Shown here: in pieces, positions 41,533 through 51,374 of the stretch
Layout: each line of letters begins with the position of its first letter
How positions within the stretch are numbered: position 1 is the first letter of the stretch
Assembly (NCBI RefSeq): GCF_020071995.1
Contig: NZ_JABWTK010000004.1
Location: 62,001 to 126,000 of the forward strand
DNA from: Planococcus chinensis
GTDB lineage: Bacteria; Bacillota; Bacilli; Bacillales_A; Planococcaceae
Length of the DNA: 64,000 nt
Direction: 5' to 3'
Notes under the pieces: generated by a model
The model's database searches: none
What the model saw: the letters and a program-made list of their open reading frames with translations, nothing else
What the model was told of the DNA's origin: nothing
Translations under genes and position numbers: made by a program

Positions 41533-43224
41533 ATGACTGAAAAGCCGTGGCTCGCCCATTATCCGCCCGAAGTGCCTCATACCCTTTCCTATCCAAGCAT
41601 GCCGGTCCAGGAATATTTGACTCATGCCTATGAAAAGTTTCCGGACAAAGTGGCCATCCACTTTTTGGGGAAAGACGTCACTTACCACGAACTGTATGAT
41701 TCCTCAAAACGCTTCGCCAATTACTTGCAAACGCTTGGCATTAAAAAAGGGGACCGTGTCTCCATTATGCTGCCCAACTGCCCGCAAGCCGTGATCAGCT
41801 TTTATGGAGTGCTGTACGCGGGGGGCGTCGTAGTCATGACCAATCCGCTTTACACCGAACGGGAAATCGCCTATCAGATGAACGATTCAGGCGCCAAGGC
41901 CATTGTATCGCTCGATATCTTGTTCCCGCGAATTTCAAAAGTGGTCAAGGAAACAAAATTGGAAAACGTCATTATTACCGGCATCAAAGATTATCTGCCG
42001 TTCCCGAAAAACCTTATGTATCCGATGGTGCAGAAAAAACAGTACGGCATGACAGTGAAAGTCGAACACCGCGGCATCAACCATTTGTTTACGGAAATTA
42101 TGAAAACCGCATCGACCGAAGTCGCGAAAACGCCGTTTGACTTTGAAGAAGATTTGGCGCTCCTGCAGTATACCGGAGGCACAACCGGTTCGCCGAAAGG
42201 GGTTATGCTGACGCATAAAAATCTGATTTCCAACGCTACGATGTGCGACAGCTGGCTGTATAAAGGAACAAACGGCGAAGAAACGATTATGGGCATCATT
42301 CCGCTGTTCCACGTATACGGTTTGACGACTGTCCTGATCCTTTCGGTCATGCAAGGCAACCGAATGGTGCTGTTGCCGAAGTTTGAACCGGAAACGGCAT
42401 TGAAAACGATCAACAAGCAAAAACCAACGCTGTTCCCTGGCGCACCAACGCTTTACATTGGCTTGATGAACCATCCGGATATCGGAAAATACGATTTGTC
42501 ATCCATTGAAGCCTGCCTCAGCGGTTCTGCGCCTTTGCCTGCAGATGTGCAGGAGAAGTTCGAAAAGATCACCGGCGGGAAACTGGTGGAAGGCTACGGG
42601 CTGACCGAAACCTCGCCTGTTACGCATTCCAACTTGCTGTGGGGAGAACGGGTGAAAGGTTCGATCGGAATGCCGTATCCGGATACTGACTGCAAGATTT
42701 TCCTTCCCGGAACAACGGATCCCGTTCCGAATGGCCAAATCGGTGAAATTGCGATCAAAGGGCCCCAAGTGATGAAAGGCTATTGGAACCGCCCGGAAGA
42801 TACGGCGGCAACCATTGTAGACGGCTGGCTGTTGACAGGAGATCTTGGTTACATGAACGATGAAGGATTCTTCTTTATCGTGGACCGCAAAAAAGACATG
42901 ATCATCGCCGGCGGCTTTAATATCTATCCGCGTGAAATCGAAGAAGTGCTCTATGAACACGAAGCTGTCCAGGAATGCGTAGTTGCCGGAGTGCCGGATG
43001 CTTACCGCGGAGAAACGGTGAAAGCATACATTGTCCAAAAAGAAGGGTATAATGTTTCAGAAGAAGAATTTAACGCGTATTGCCGGGAACATTTAGCCTC
43101 CTTTAAAGTTCCCCGCATTTACGAATTCCGCAAAGAGCTGCCGAAAACCGCAGTCGGAAAAATTCTGCGGCGTTCACTGGTCGATGAAGAAATCGCCAAA
43201 CAAAACGAAGCCGTTCCATCGTGA
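41533..43224 (+). CDS. fadD: Long-chain fatty acid-CoA ligase
   Basis: This 563-residue enzyme activates fatty acids to acyl-CoA with ATP for beta-oxidation; it corresponds to B. subtilis LcfA. It has the AMP-binding P-loop YTGGTTGSPKGVMLTHKN, the EGYGLTETSPVTH linker, TGDLGYMNDEGFFFIVDRKKDMI and the C-terminal PKTAVGKILRRSL lysine. The order ligase-FadR-FadB-EtfB-EtfA matches B. subtilis lcfA-fadR-fadB-etfB-etfA. Expression is likely repressed by FadR through the upstream box. Confidence 0.95.
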   Translation: MTEKPWLAHYPPEVPHTLSYPSMPVQEYLTHAYEKFPDKVAIHFLGKDVTYHELYDSSKRFANYLQTLGIKKGDRVSIMLPNCPQAVISFYGVLYAGGVVVMTNPLYTEREIAYQMNDSGAKAIVSLDILFPRISKVVKETKLENVIITGIKDYLPFPKNLMYPMVQKKQYGMTVKVEHRGINHLFTEIMKTASTEVAKTPFDFEEDLALLQYTGGTTGSPKGVMLTHKNLISNATMCDSWLYKGTNGEETIMGIIPLFHVYGLTTVLILSVMQGNRMVLLPKFEPETALKTINKQKPTLFPGAPTLYIGLMNHPDIGKYDLSSIEACLSGSAPLPADVQEKFEKITGGKLVEGYGLTETSPVTHSNLLWGERVKGSIGMPYPDTDCKIFLPGTTDPVPNGQIGEIAIKGPQVMKGYWNRPEDTAATIVDGWLLTGDLGYMNDEGFFFIVDRKKDMIIAGGFNIYPREIEEVLYEHEAVQECVVAGVPDAYRGETVKAYIVQKEGYNVSEEEFNAYCREHLASFKVPRIYEFRKELPKTAVGKILRRSLVDEEIAKQNEAVPS

Positions 43225-43304
43225 TCCAAACAGATCTTAACGGTCAGCAGATCTTCCGCTTGAAGAAGTGAAAGTCCTACCGACCGTTAAAGTGGGACAA
43301 AAGC

Positions 43305-43370
43305 TTGACACAAAAGTAAATTAACTATAATATGAAAATATGAATGAACCGCCATTCATATTTTCATATT
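43305..43370 (+). promoter_or_regulatory. fadR promoter with 42-bp perfect palindrome containing a FadR box
   Basis: TTGACA at 43305-43310 and TATAAT at 43326-43331 (15 bp), or TAATAT at 43328-43333 (17 bp). The exact inverted repeat has 18-base arms at 43329-43346 and 43353-43370 around AACCGC. It includes TGAATGA-N4-CCATTCA, a near-perfect FadR box, and covers part of the -10 box. Confidence 0.72.
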
Positions 43371-43388
43371 TTTTTGGGTGGTGATGAA

Positions 43389-43973
43389 TTGGTAAAGAAG
43401 GATAAACCGAAATACAAGCAAATCGTTGATGCAGCAGTGATTGTTATTGCTGAAAATGGCTATCATCAAGCGCAGGTCTCGAAGATTGCGAAACAGGCCG
43501 GAGTTGCGGACGGAACGATTTATTTATATTTCAAAAACAAAGAGGACATCCTCATTTCTGTTTTTCAGGAAAAAATGGGCATGTTCGTCGAGAAGCTGGA
43601 ACACATCCTTACACAAGAAGTGTCTGCTTCCGAAAAGCTCCGGTTGATGATTGAAAGCCACTTCGGACTTCTTTCAAGCGATCTGCACCTCGCCATCGTC
43701 ACCCAGCTCGAACTCAGGCAATCAAACCATGAGATCCGCATGAAAATAAATGGTGTGTTGCGGGAGTATTTATTGCAGATGGACAAGATTTTGGTCAAAG
43801 GGATGGAAGATGGCGAATTTGACAAAGATATGGACATCAGACTCGCAAGGCAAATGGTTTTTGGTACAATGGATGAGACGATTACCACTTGGGTAATGAA
43901 CGATCATAAATATGATTTAGTCGATTTGGCGCCGAAAGTTCATCGCTTGTTGATGAAAGGGATGCGCGCTTAA
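43389..43973 (+). CDS. fadR: TetR-family fatty acid regulator FadR
   Basis: This 194-residue repressor has an N-terminal TetR helix-turn-helix ([40 protein letters not shown]) and a C-terminal ligand domain. It matches B. subtilis FadR (YsiA) closely through [20 protein letters not shown] and [17 protein letters not shown]. FadR is released from DNA by long-chain acyl-CoA, the product of the gene before it. The start is TTG at 43389 after GGTGGTGA; the upstream ATG at 43344 lies inside the operator palindrome and is rejected. Confidence 0.93.
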   Translation: MVKKDKPKYKQIVDAAVIVIAENGYHQAQVSKIAKQAGVADGTIYLYFKNKEDILISVFQEKMGMFVEKLEHILTQEVSASEKLRLMIESHFGLLSSDLHLAIVTQLELRQSNHEIRMKINGVLREYLLQMDKILVKGMEDGEFDKDMDIRLARQMVFGTMDETITTWVMNDHKYDLVDLAPKVHRLLMKGMRA

Positions 43974-43990
43974 AGAAAGGGGCTCATCGG

Positions 43991-44764
43991 ATGGAATTTA
44001 TCAGTTGGAAGAAAGAAGACGGTGTGGCGATTGCTACAATCAACCGTCCGCCGGCAAATGCTTTATCGCGTTCACTTATTCTTGAAGTGGACCAGCTGCT
44101 TAATGAAGTGGAAAACGACGACGAAGTCCGGGTTGTCTTATTGCACGGAGAAGGACGTTTCTTTTCTGCTGGAGCAGACATCAAAGAGTTTACGGAAGTT
44201 TCTTCAGGCGAAGAATTTTCGAAATTATCAGCGAGTGGCCAGCAGGTTTTCGAACGTGTCGAAACCTTCCACAAACCGGTGATTGCAGCGATTCACGGTG
44301 CAGCACTTGGCGGCGGTCTGGAATTGGCTATGGGTTGCCACATGCGATTCGTTTCCGAAAATGCTAAACTGGGATTGCCGGAACTTCAGCTTGGGCTGAT
44401 TCCTGGATTTGCAGGCACGCAGCGTCTGCCGAGATATGTCGGGGTGGCGAAAGCAGCTGAAATGCTGTTGACAAGCGATCCGATTTCAGGCAAGGAAGCA
44501 GCTCAGCTTGGACTTGCGAACCGGGCTTATGCCGAAGAAGACCTACTTTCGGAAACGCTTTCAATTGCAAAGAAAATTGCGAAGAAAAGCCCGGTATCGG
44601 TAAAAGCGGCGATCCAGATGCTGCAATACGCCAAATCTGCTTCTTATTTTGAAGGGGTAAACGCTGAGGCGGAATCTTTCGGCACTGTATTTGTGTCAGA
44701 AGATGCAAAAGAAGGCATCCAGGCATTCCTGGAAAAACGCGAAGCACAATTTAAAGGGAAATAA
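43991..44764 (+). CDS. fadB: Enoyl-CoA hydratase
   Basis: This 257-residue crotonase-family enzyme hydrates trans-2-enoyl-CoA in beta-oxidation. It has the oxyanion-hole segments [15 protein letters not shown] and [21 protein letters not shown], and the second catalytic glutamate in [20 protein letters not shown]. It lies 17 nt after fadR, with AAAGGGG upstream of the ATG. Confidence 0.93.
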   Translation: MEFISWKKEDGVAIATINRPPANALSRSLILEVDQLLNEVENDDEVRVVLLHGEGRFFSAGADIKEFTEVSSGEEFSKLSASGQQVFERVETFHKPVIAAIHGAALGGGLELAMGCHMRFVSENAKLGLPELQLGLIPGFAGTQRLPRYVGVAKAAEMLLTSDPISGKEAAQLGLANRAYAEEDLLSETLSIAKKIAKKSPVSVKAAIQMLQYAKSASYFEGVNAEAESFGTVFVSEDAKEGIQAFLEKREAQFKGK

Positions 44765-44784
44765 TACTTGGGAGGTTTACGTTC

Positions 44785-45558
44785 ATGAACATTTATGTAT
44801 TGGTAAAACGTACGTTTGACACAGAAGAAAAAATCGTCGTTTCTGGTGGCAAAATCCAGGAAGACGGCGCGGAATTCATCATTAATCCATACGATGAGTA
44901 CGCGATTGAAGAAGCCATCACTGTCCGCGATGAGCACGGCGGAGAAGTAACCGTTGTCACAATGGGCGGAGAAGAAGCTGAAAAGCAACTGCGCACAGCA
45001 TTGGCTATGGGTGCTGACAAAGCGGTTTTAATCAATACGGAAGATGATTTAGAAGAAATGGACCAGTTTACTTCTGCGTACATACTGGCTGAATACTTGA
45101 AAGACAAAGAGCCGGATCTGATTTTGACAGGAAACGTCGCTATTGACGGCGGATCTGGCCAAGTCGGGCCTCGCGTAGCGGACTTGCTAGGCATCAACTA
45201 CGTAACAACGATCACTGATTTGAAAATTGATGGTTCTACTGTAACGATTGTCCGCGACATCGAAGGGGATGCAGAAGAACTTGAAACGTCATTGCCATTA
45301 TTGGTAACAGCGCAGCAAGGTTTGAACGAACCGCGTTACCCATCACTTCCGGGAATCATGAAAGCGAAGAAAAAGCCGCTTGAAGAACTGGAACTGGATG
45401 ACCTGGATATCGAAGAAGACGATGTAGAAGCGAAAACAGAAACTATTGAAGTTTACTTGCCGCCGAAAAAAGCTGCAGGCCGCGTACTTGAGGGCGATTT
45501 ATCAAATCAAGTATCTGAATTGGTCAGCTTGCTTCGCAACGAAGCGAAAGTTATATAA
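44785..45558 (+). CDS. etfB: Electron transfer flavoprotein beta subunit
   Basis: This 257-residue subunit accepts electrons from acyl-CoA dehydrogenase together with EtfA. It has MNIYVLVKRTFDTEEKI, NPYDEYAIEEAI, the AMP-binding GNVAIDGGSGQVGPRVADLLG and LEADDLDIEEDD-like acidic stretch near residue 210. In B. subtilis etfA follows closely; here 346 bp of repeat sequence separate the two. Confidence 0.95.
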   Translation: MNIYVLVKRTFDTEEKIVVSGGKIQEDGAEFIINPYDEYAIEEAITVRDEHGGEVTVVTMGGEEAEKQLRTALAMGADKAVLINTEDDLEEMDQFTSAYILAEYLKDKEPDLILTGNVAIDGGSGQVGPRVADLLGINYVTTITDLKIDGSTVTIVRDIEGDAEELETSLPLLVTAQQGLNEPRYPSLPGIMKAKKKPLEELELDDLDIEEDDVEAKTETIEVYLPPKKAAGRVLEGDLSNQVSELVSLLRNEAKVI

Positions 45559-45559
45559 A

Positions 45560-45680
45560 GAAAAGCGGAGGCGACCGTTTAGGTTCGACAGGCATAAGAC
45601 AATTTGGCGAAGCGGCGTGTTTTCAGCCGCACAGCCAAAGTGGCTTATGACCCGAGAATCTGGTCGCTGCAGCTGGACAA
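45560..45680 (+). repeat. Type A hairpin repeat, copy 4 (etfB-etfA gap)
   Basis: It begins 2 nt after the etfB stop codon. Outer stem GCGACC with GGTCGC; AGGTTC with GAATCT (one G-U); CATAAG with CTTATG; inner TTTGGC with GCCAAA and GCGGC with GCCGC. The changes relative to copies 1-3 are compensatory on both sides of each stem. Confidence 0.85.
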
Positions 45681-45684
45681 TAAA

Positions 45685-45826
45685 GAAAAGCGGAGGTGCC
45701 CGTTCAGCACCGACAAGCGCTGGAGGACTGGGCAGTGATGGCGTACTTTGCCATCACAGACCGGTCTGAAGCGACTCGAGGGGCTGGGCACCGGAGCTGG
45801 ACAATAAGAAAAGCGGAAGCGACCTG
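45685..45826 (+). repeat. Type B hairpin repeat, copy 2, and a short fragment
   Basis: Outer stem GGTGCCC with GGGCACC; inner GACTGG with CCGGTC and an 8-bp GTGATGGC/GCCATCAC hairpin. Compared with the copy at 282-403, three stems differ and stay paired. A truncated 5' end (GAAAAGCGGAAGCGACC) follows at 45808-45826. The order A then B is the same as in the citZ-icd gap. Confidence 0.85.
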
Positions 45827-45904
45827 CTAATTAGCTCGCATCATCTTTAACCGAAACTATTTCGTTCCATACATTTTCACATCTACTTAGGGGGTAAACG
45901 GACT

Positions 45905-46870
45905 ATGTCGAAAAAAGTATTAGTATTGGCGGAAACGCGCGAAGGCGCGTTGCGCAATGTCTCATTCGAAGCAATTGCTGCTGCAAAACAAGTTTCTGAT
46001 GGCGGAGAAGTGGTAGCTGTCCTGCTAGGGGACGCTGTCAGCGAATTTGGAGCAGAATTGGTAAACTACGGTGCGGACCGTGTCGTAACAGTCGAACATC
46101 CGCATTTGAAGCATTATACATCTGATGGATACGGTCAGGCGCTTATGGCGGTCATCGAACAGGAAAGCCCGGAAGCACTTGTTTTCGGCCACACGGCTGT
46201 CGGCAAAGACTTGTCGCCGAAGATTGCAACGAAATTGCAATCCGGTTTGATTTCTGATGTAACTGCTATTGAAGGAGAAGGTGATGATGCTGTATTCGTT
46301 CGTCCAATCTTCTCAGGTAAAGCGTTTGAAAAAGTGAAAAACAAAGACGGCTTGTTGTTCTTCACGGTACGCCCGAACAACATCGCTCCTCTTGCAAAAG
46401 AAGAACGTTCTGGCGACGTCAGCTCATTGTCTGTTGACATCACAAACTTGCGCACCATCATCAAAAACGTTGTCCGCAAATCTGCTGAAGGGGTCGACCT
46501 TTCAGAAGCGAAAGTGATTATCGCTGGAGGCCGCGGCGTGAAGAGTGCAGACGGTTTTGCACCGCTTCAGGAATTGGCGAACTTGCTTGGCGGCGCTGTA
46601 GGCGCTTCGCGTGGAGCTTGTGACGCGGATTACGTGGATTACTCCCTGCAAATCGGGCAGACAGGAAAAGTAGTAACACCTGATCTTTACATTGCTGCCG
46701 GTATTTCAGGAGCAATCCAGCATTTGGCTGGTATGTCCAACTCGAAAGTCATCGTGGCGATCAACAAAGATCCGGAAGCGAATATTTTCAAAGTGGCAGA
46801 CTACGGCATCGTAGGCGACTTGTTCGAAGTTATTCCGATGTTGACTGAAGAGTTTAAAAAGGTAATGTAA
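45905..46870 (+). CDS. etfA: Electron transfer flavoprotein alpha subunit
   Basis: This 321-residue subunit carries FAD and passes electrons on to the respiratory chain. It has the C-terminal FAD-binding region [61 protein letters not shown] and [21 protein letters not shown]. The ATG follows TAGGGGGT. It is the last gene of the fad operon; a terminator follows. Confidence 0.96.
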   Translation: MSKKVLVLAETREGALRNVSFEAIAAAKQVSDGGEVVAVLLGDAVSEFGAELVNYGADRVVTVEHPHLKHYTSDGYGQALMAVIEQESPEALVFGHTAVGKDLSPKIATKLQSGLISDVTAIEGEGDDAVFVRPIFSGKAFEKVKNKDGLLFFTVRPNNIAPLAKEERSGDVSSLSVDITNLRTIIKNVVRKSAEGVDLSEAKVIIAGGRGVKSADGFAPLQELANLLGGAVGASRGACDADYVDYSLQIGQTGKVVTPDLYIAAGISGAIQHLAGMSNSKVIVAINKDPEANIFKVADYGIVGDLFEVIPMLTEEFKKVM

Positions 46871-46877
46871 TACCACC

Positions 46878-46912
46878 CGGCTCCTCTAAATACAGAGGAG
46901 CCGTTTCTTCGT
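46878..46912 (+). terminator. Terminator of the fad operon
   Basis: CGGCTCCTCT (46878-46887) pairs with AGAGGAGCCG (46894-46903), followed by TTTCTTCGTTT. Confidence 0.82.
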
Positions 46913-46979
46913 TTATCTCCGGTATTTTCCGGGTAAAGAAGCATTAGGCAAATAAATAGCTAGCCGAATTTGGGCATGC

Positions 46980-46985
46980 TATAAT
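46980..46985 (+). promoter_or_regulatory. -10 box of trxA
   Basis: A perfect TATAAT 40 bp before trxA. No good -35 is visible at the usual distance. Confidence 0.45.
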
Positions 46986-47025
46986 CAGAGCATAGTTTGG
47001 TTACACTACTAAGGAGGAATTATTC

Positions 47026-47340
47026 ATGGCAATTGTACACGGTACAGATCAGAACTTTTCACAAGAAATCTCAGAAGGTTTAGTATTAGTAGATTTTTGG
47101 GCTACATGGTGCGGACCTTGTAAAATGATTGCTCCAGTATTAGAAGAATTGGATGCTGAAATGAGCGATAAAGTAAAAATCGTAAAAGTAGACGTTGACG
47201 AAAACCAAGAAACTGCCGGCAAATACGGCATCATGTCAATTCCGACTCTTCTATTGATGAAAGACGGAGAAACAGTTGACAAAGTGGTTGGATTCAGACC
47301 AAAAGAAGCTTTGGCAGAATTGGTTAACCAGCACGCATAA
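47026..47340 (+). CDS. trxA: Thioredoxin
   Basis: This 104-residue thioredoxin has the active site WATWCGPCKM, followed by LDAEMSDKVKIVKVDVDENQ and the cis-proline in MSIPTLLLMKDGE. It reduces disulphides in ribonucleotide reductase, methionine sulphoxide reductases and others. AAGGAGGAAT precedes the ATG. It is followed by uvrC, as in B. subtilis. Confidence 0.97.
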   Translation: MAIVHGTDQNFSQEISEGLVLVDFWATWCGPCKMIAPVLEELDAEMSDKVKIVKVDVDENQETAGKYGIMSIPTLLLMKDGETVDKVVGFRPKEALAELVNQHA

Positions 47341-47344
47341 TTCT

Positions 47345-47373
47345 AAACCGGGTCCGGGTGGCCCGGTTTTTTA
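47345..47373 (+). terminator. Terminator after trxA
   Basis: AAACCGGG (47345-47352) pairs with CCCGGTTT (47362-47369), followed by six T. Confidence 0.85.
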
Positions 47374-47386
47374 ATAGGGTGAGACT

Positions 47387-49183
47387 ATGGCAAACGAACT
47401 GATTCAACATAAATTAGCAATCCTTCCAGACCAGCCCGGCTGTTATTTGATGAAAGACCGCCAAAATACGATTATTTATGTCGGCAAGGCCAAAGTGCTG
47501 AAAAACCGCGTACGGTCGTATTTTACCGGAAGCCATGATGCCAAAACGCAGCGGCTGGTTGGTGAAATCGAGGATTTTGAATATATTGTCACCAATTCCG
47601 AAAAAGAAGCATTGATCCTGGAATTGAACTTGATCAAAAAGCATGATCCGAAATACAACATCATGCTGAAAGACGACAAAACCTATCCGTACTTGAAAAT
47701 CACGGGTGAGCGCCATCCAAAATTGATCATTACGCGCCAAGTCAAGCGCGATAAAGGCAAATACTTCGGTCCTTATCCGAATGCTTACGCCGCAAGTGAA
47801 ACGAAGAAATTGCTTGACCGGCTGTATCCGCTCCGGAAATGCCATACGATGCCGGACCGCGCCTGCCTTTATTACCATATGGGGCAGTGCCTGGCACCGT
47901 GCATCAAACCGGTGGAAAAGGAAACGTATCAGGATATGATCGACGGCATTACCAAATTCCTGAACGGCGGATTCCGGGAAGTGAAAGAGCAGCTCGTCGA
48001 AAAAATGTCCGAGGCATCCGAAAACCTGGAGTTTGAGCGCGCCAAAGAATTCCGCGACCAGATTTCGCATATTGAAACGGTCATGGAAAAACAGAAAATG
48101 GCGATGAACGACTTCACCAACCGCGATGTTTTTGCTTATGCTGTCGACAAAGGGTGGATGTGTGTGCAGGTCTTTTTCGTGCGCCAAGGAAAATTGATTG
48201 AGCGGGACGTTTCGTTGTTTCCGCTGTACCGCGACCCGCAGGATGAATTCATGACCTATCTCGGCCAATTTTACGAGCAGTCGCACCATATGAAACCGAA
48301 CGAAGTACTGGTTCCGGAAGGCGTTGACGCAGAGTTGGTGCGTGAATGGCTCGATGTCCGTGTGCTGGTGCCGCAGCGCGGCAAGAAAAAGGATTTGGTG
48401 GAACTGGCGAAGAAAAATGCCGATATTGCCATCAAGGAAAAATTCGGGCTATTGGAGCGCCAGGAAGAGCGGACGGTCGGCGCTTGTTTGGAGTTGGGTG
48501 AAGCGATGAATATTGCGACGCCTCTCCGCATTGAAGCATTCGATAACTCGCATATCCAGGGAGCCGATGCCGTATCCGCGATGATCACCTTTATCGACGG
48601 CAAGCCGTCGAAAAAAGATTACCGCAAATATAAAACCCGCAACGCGTCAAAACCGGATGATTACGCCGCTATGCGGGAAGTGATTCGCCGGCGTTATTCG
48701 CGTGTGTTGAAAGATGGCCTGCCTTTGCCGGATTTGATTGTCATTGACGGCGGGAAAGGGCAAATGGAGTCTGCACGTGAAATCCTGGAAGATGAACTGG
48801 GCTTGTCAATTCCGATTGCCGGCCTGGCAAAAGACGCCAAGCACCAGACGTCGCAGCTCTTGTACGGGGATCCGATTGAAGTGGTGCCGCTAAAGCGCAC
48901 GAGCGAAGCGTTTTATCTATTGCAGCGCATTCAGGACGAAGTTCACCGGTTTGTTATCACATTCCACCGCCAGCTGCGCGGGAAGAATTCGATCCAATCG
49001 GCACTCGATAACTTGGAAGGCGTCGGGCCAAAACGCAAACAGCAGCTGCTGAAACATTTTGGTTCTGTCAAGAAAATCAAAGAAGCGACGGTGGAGGAAT
49101 TGCGCGAAGCGGGCATGCCGCTAAGCCTTGCCACTTCTATCCAACAGCATTTTGCCCAGCAGGCATTGCCAAGCGAGCAATAA
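47387..49183 (+). CDS. uvrC: Excinuclease ABC subunit C
   Basis: This 598-residue nuclease makes the dual incisions of nucleotide excision repair. It has the N-terminal GIY-YIG domain ([29 protein letters not shown]), a Cys-rich region ([13 protein letters not shown]), the UVR motif that binds UvrB (about 200-235, [20 protein letters not shown]), the RNase H-like domain with [17 protein letters not shown] and VIDGGKGQ, and C-terminal helix-hairpin-helix motifs ([19 protein letters not shown]). Length equals B. subtilis UvrC. Confidence 0.96.
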   Translation: MANELIQHKLAILPDQPGCYLMKDRQNTIIYVGKAKVLKNRVRSYFTGSHDAKTQRLVGEIEDFEYIVTNSEKEALILELNLIKKHDPKYNIMLKDDKTYPYLKITGERHPKLIITRQVKRDKGKYFGPYPNAYAASETKKLLDRLYPLRKCHTMPDRACLYYHMGQCLAPCIKPVEKETYQDMIDGITKFLNGGFREVKEQLVEKMSEASENLEFERAKEFRDQISHIETVMEKQKMAMNDFTNRDVFAYAVDKGWMCVQVFFVRQGKLIERDVSLFPLYRDPQDEFMTYLGQFYEQSHHMKPNEVLVPEGVDAELVREWLDVRVLVPQRGKKKDLVELAKKNADIAIKEKFGLLERQEERTVGACLELGEAMNIATPLRIEAFDNSHIQGADAVSAMITFIDGKPSKKDYRKYKTRNASKPDDYAAMREVIRRRYSRVLKDGLPLPDLIVIDGGKGQMESAREILEDELGLSIPIAGLAKDAKHQTSQLLYGDPIEVVPLKRTSEAFYLLQRIQDEVHRFVITFHRQLRGKNSIQSALDNLEGVGPKRKQQLLKHFGSVKKIKEATVEELREAGMPLSLATSIQQHFAQQALPSEQ

Positions 49184-49194
49184 CATGCTATCGT
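49166..49194 (+). promoter_or_regulatory. Possible lysC promoter
   Basis: TTGCCA (49166-49171), a 17-bp spacer and TATCGT (49189-49194) overlap the end of uvrC and would start transcription just before the riboswitch. Confidence 0.4.
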
Positions 49195-49220
49195 AAAAAC
49201 ATAATTGAATCACTTGGAAA

Positions 49221-49466
49221 AGTGATGATAGAGGCGCGAACGTCAATAGTACCCATTCGGAGATGTGCAAAATCTGTGAAGTCTGGAGAAAGGGGCGGTC
49301 GCCGAAGTGTGCGGAGTTGTTGCAAACCCGTATGCTGGTTCGGCATTTAAGAAGTGCCGGGCTGTCAGAGTCAATCTCTGGAGGGCTATCTCACATGGAC
49401 GTTTTTCGTATTCGTACATGATAAAAGAGGTAGTTTGCTGCATGCGCAGCGGGCTGCCTTTTTTTA
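49221..49466 (+). promoter_or_regulatory. Lysine riboswitch (L box) with terminator
   Basis: The leader has the conserved L-box blocks GATAGAGGCGCGAAC, AATAGTACC, AAAGGGGCGGTCGCCGAAG, CCGGGCTGTCAGAG and TCTGGAGGGCTATC. P1 is formed by GTGATGATAG (49222-49231) with CTATCTCAC (49386-49394). The expression platform is a terminator: AGGTAG and GCTGC (49428-49441) with GCAGC and CTGCCT (49446-49459), then a T run. Lysine should promote termination and so shut off aspartate kinase. Confidence 0.93.
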
Positions 49467-49521
49467 TTGCCAAACTTGGCATGCTGAGAGCCACATCTTA
49501 AAAATGTGGGAGTGAATGGAA

Positions 49522-50736
49522 ATGAAAACAGTGGTAATGAAATTTGGCGGGACTTCCGTGGCAACACCGGAAAAAATCATCGGTGTTGCGAAACGGGCCA
49601 TACTGGAAAAAGAAAAAGGCAATCGGGTCGTCATCGTCGTATCCGCAATGGGCAAAACGACAGATACGCTGCTCGCATTGGCTGGTGAGATTTCAAAAGA
49701 ACCTTCAAAACGAGAAATGGATATGCTGCTCGCTACAGGCGAGCAAGTGACCATTTCGCTGTTGGCGATGGCGTTCAAATCATTGGGCCACGAAGCGCTG
49801 TCGTTCACCGGCTGGCAAGCGGGCATTGAAACGGAATCAGTTCCGCGGAATGCCCGCATTGAAACCATCCATACCGAGCGTTTGGAACGGGTATTGGAAA
49901 ACGGCTTTATATGCGTAGTAGCGGGATTCCAGGGAGTAGACCGGATCGGCAACATCACGACGCTTGGCCGGGGCGGATCCGATACGACCGCTGTAGCGCT
50001 GGCAGCTGCACTTGGTGCAGACAAATGCGAGATTTACACCGATGTCGACGGCGTGTATACGTCCGATCCGCGTTCCGTGGCCGGCGCCCGAAAACTCGAG
50101 CAGATTTCGTATGACGAAATGCTTGAACTTGCCAATTTGGGGGCAGGCGTCCTGCATCCGCGCGCTGTTGAATTTGCGAAAAACAACAAAGTCCCATTAT
50201 CCGTCAGAGCAAGCTACTCGGATGAACCGGGCACAATCATACAAGAGGTGATCACTGTGGAGAAAAACTTAATCGTCAGAGGCGTTGCATTTGAACCGGG
50301 CATTGCACGGGTGACCGTATCGTATAAAAAACCGTTCAACGGGTCATTGGCCAATATCTTTACGAAGCTGGCCGAACACCATATCGATGTCGACATCATT
50401 GTGCAAAGCATTACGGACGAATTCCCGCCGTCAGTGTCTTTCTCCATCAAAGAAGAAAGCCTCGAAGAAACAAAACGCGTACTGAACGAATTTCAGGAAG
50501 ACATCCGCTTTTCAGCTGCCAATTACGAAGTCGGCTTATCAAAAGTGTCCATTGTCGGTTCCGGCATGGTTTCCAACCCCGGCGTCGCGGCGCAGATGTT
50601 CGACATTCTCCGCGTCCAGGGGATTCCGGTCAAAATGGTCAGCACGTCGGAAATCAAAATTTCCGTCGTTGTGCCGGAAGCGGATATGCAAAGTGCTGCT
50701 AATGCACTGCACGATGCATTTGGTTTATCGGAATAA
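49522..50736 (+). CDS. lysC: Aspartate kinase, lysine-regulated
   Basis: This 404-residue enzyme phosphorylates aspartate, the first step to lysine, methionine and threonine. The kinase domain has VVMKFGGTSVATPEKI, GRGGSDTTAVALAAAL and DVDGVYTSDPR. Two ACT domains follow from about residue 260. ATG 49522 lies 9 nt after GGGAG and is preferred to ATG 49516, which is only 3 nt away. A second in-frame start near residue 245 (GTGATCACTGTGG region) could give the separate beta subunit known for Bacillus aspartokinase II. The riboswitch shows lysine control. Confidence 0.94.
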   Translation: MKTVVMKFGGTSVATPEKIIGVAKRAILEKEKGNRVVIVVSAMGKTTDTLLALAGEISKEPSKREMDMLLATGEQVTISLLAMAFKSLGHEALSFTGWQAGIETESVPRNARIETIHTERLERVLENGFICVVAGFQGVDRIGNITTLGRGGSDTTAVALAAALGADKCEIYTDVDGVYTSDPRSVAGARKLEQISYDEMLELANLGAGVLHPRAVEFAKNNKVPLSVRASYSDEPGTIIQEVITVEKNLIVRGVAFEPGIARVTVSYKKPFNGSLANIFTKLAEHHIDVDIIVQSITDEFPPSVSFSIKEESLEETKRVLNEFQEDIRFSAANYEVGLSKVSIVGSGMVSNPGVAAQMFDILRVQGIPVKMVSTSEIKISVVVPEADMQSAANALHDAFGLSE

Positions 50737-50748
50737 ACGAATTGTGGA

Positions 50749-50780
50749 AAAGCGTCCGCTTGTGAGCGGGCGCTTTTTTG
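50749..50780 (+). terminator. Terminator after lysC
   Basis: AAAGCGTCCGCT (50749-50760) pairs with AGCGGGCGCTTT (50765-50776), with one T-G pair, followed by T. Confidence 0.88.
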
Positions 50781-51236
50781 ATTTGCCGACACCAATGTAT
50801 TAAGCGGTTCCGGTTTGCCTTCTGCTGGAGCCAAGAAGAACAGAAGATATCATGTAGTGAATCGAAGCGGATTACGAAATTAAATGGCCAGTTCGAACAG
50901 AGGTACAGATTGCTTCGTTGTTATATATGTCAGAAAAATGACAATGCTGTCATCGTTTATCACAATAAAGCGTAAATGTTATATAAGAATAGGAATGGAC
51001 ATCCTGCCGCTTAATAAAAGAAACGGACTTCTTCTTTTGTGATAAAATTCACATTTTGCAAGCTTAAAAAAATGTTAAAATCCCTTAGTTTTGACGGAGC
51101 AGAATCGTTTTATGCCCTTAGCAGCAGAATTAATGGCTGAAGCAGCGAAAAAGGAACCGTTTTCACAAGAAGCCGGAATTAGTTTTTAATATAATAAATT
51201 GCGATTAAGAATCATGTACAAAAACCCCCAGTTGCC
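50781..51236. other. Intergenic stretch without a recognisable gene
   Basis: B. subtilis has yslB here, between lysC and sdhC; I find no DUF2507-like frame on either strand. Short frames exist but lack ribosome binding sites. One possible remnant is a 25-codon frame from ATG 51111 (MPLAAELMAEAAKKEPFSQE and so on) that ends at 51188. A weak hairpin, AAAAGAA with TTCTTTT, lies near 51018-51040. Otherwise I see nothing in it. Confidence 0.5.
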
Positions 51237-51265
51237 TTGACGCTCCTAATATCGGAGAGTACAAT
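51237..51265 (+). promoter_or_regulatory. sdhCAB promoter
   Basis: TTGACG (51237-51242), a 17-bp spacer and TACAAT (51260-51265). The spacer holds an inverted repeat, CTCC-TAATATC-GGAG. The leader to sdhC is about 100 nt. Confidence 0.7.
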
Positions 51266-51374
51266 AAATATGTCATAATTTTGTATCATGATGTAAGGCA
51301 GTTAGAAAAAGCTTTTGTCTTTAAACGATTGTCTTTTTTTTGCTGCGTAACAATGTCTTGAGGGAGGTAAAATT

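Noticed and set aside
50778-50975. 65-residue frame after lysC
   Set aside because: It starts inside the lysC terminator, has no ribosome binding site, and shows no recognisable domain.
51111-51188. 25-codon frame before sdhC
   Set aside because: It looks protein-like, but the nearest GGAG is about 14 nt from the ATG and there is no family; kept only as a possible remnant.
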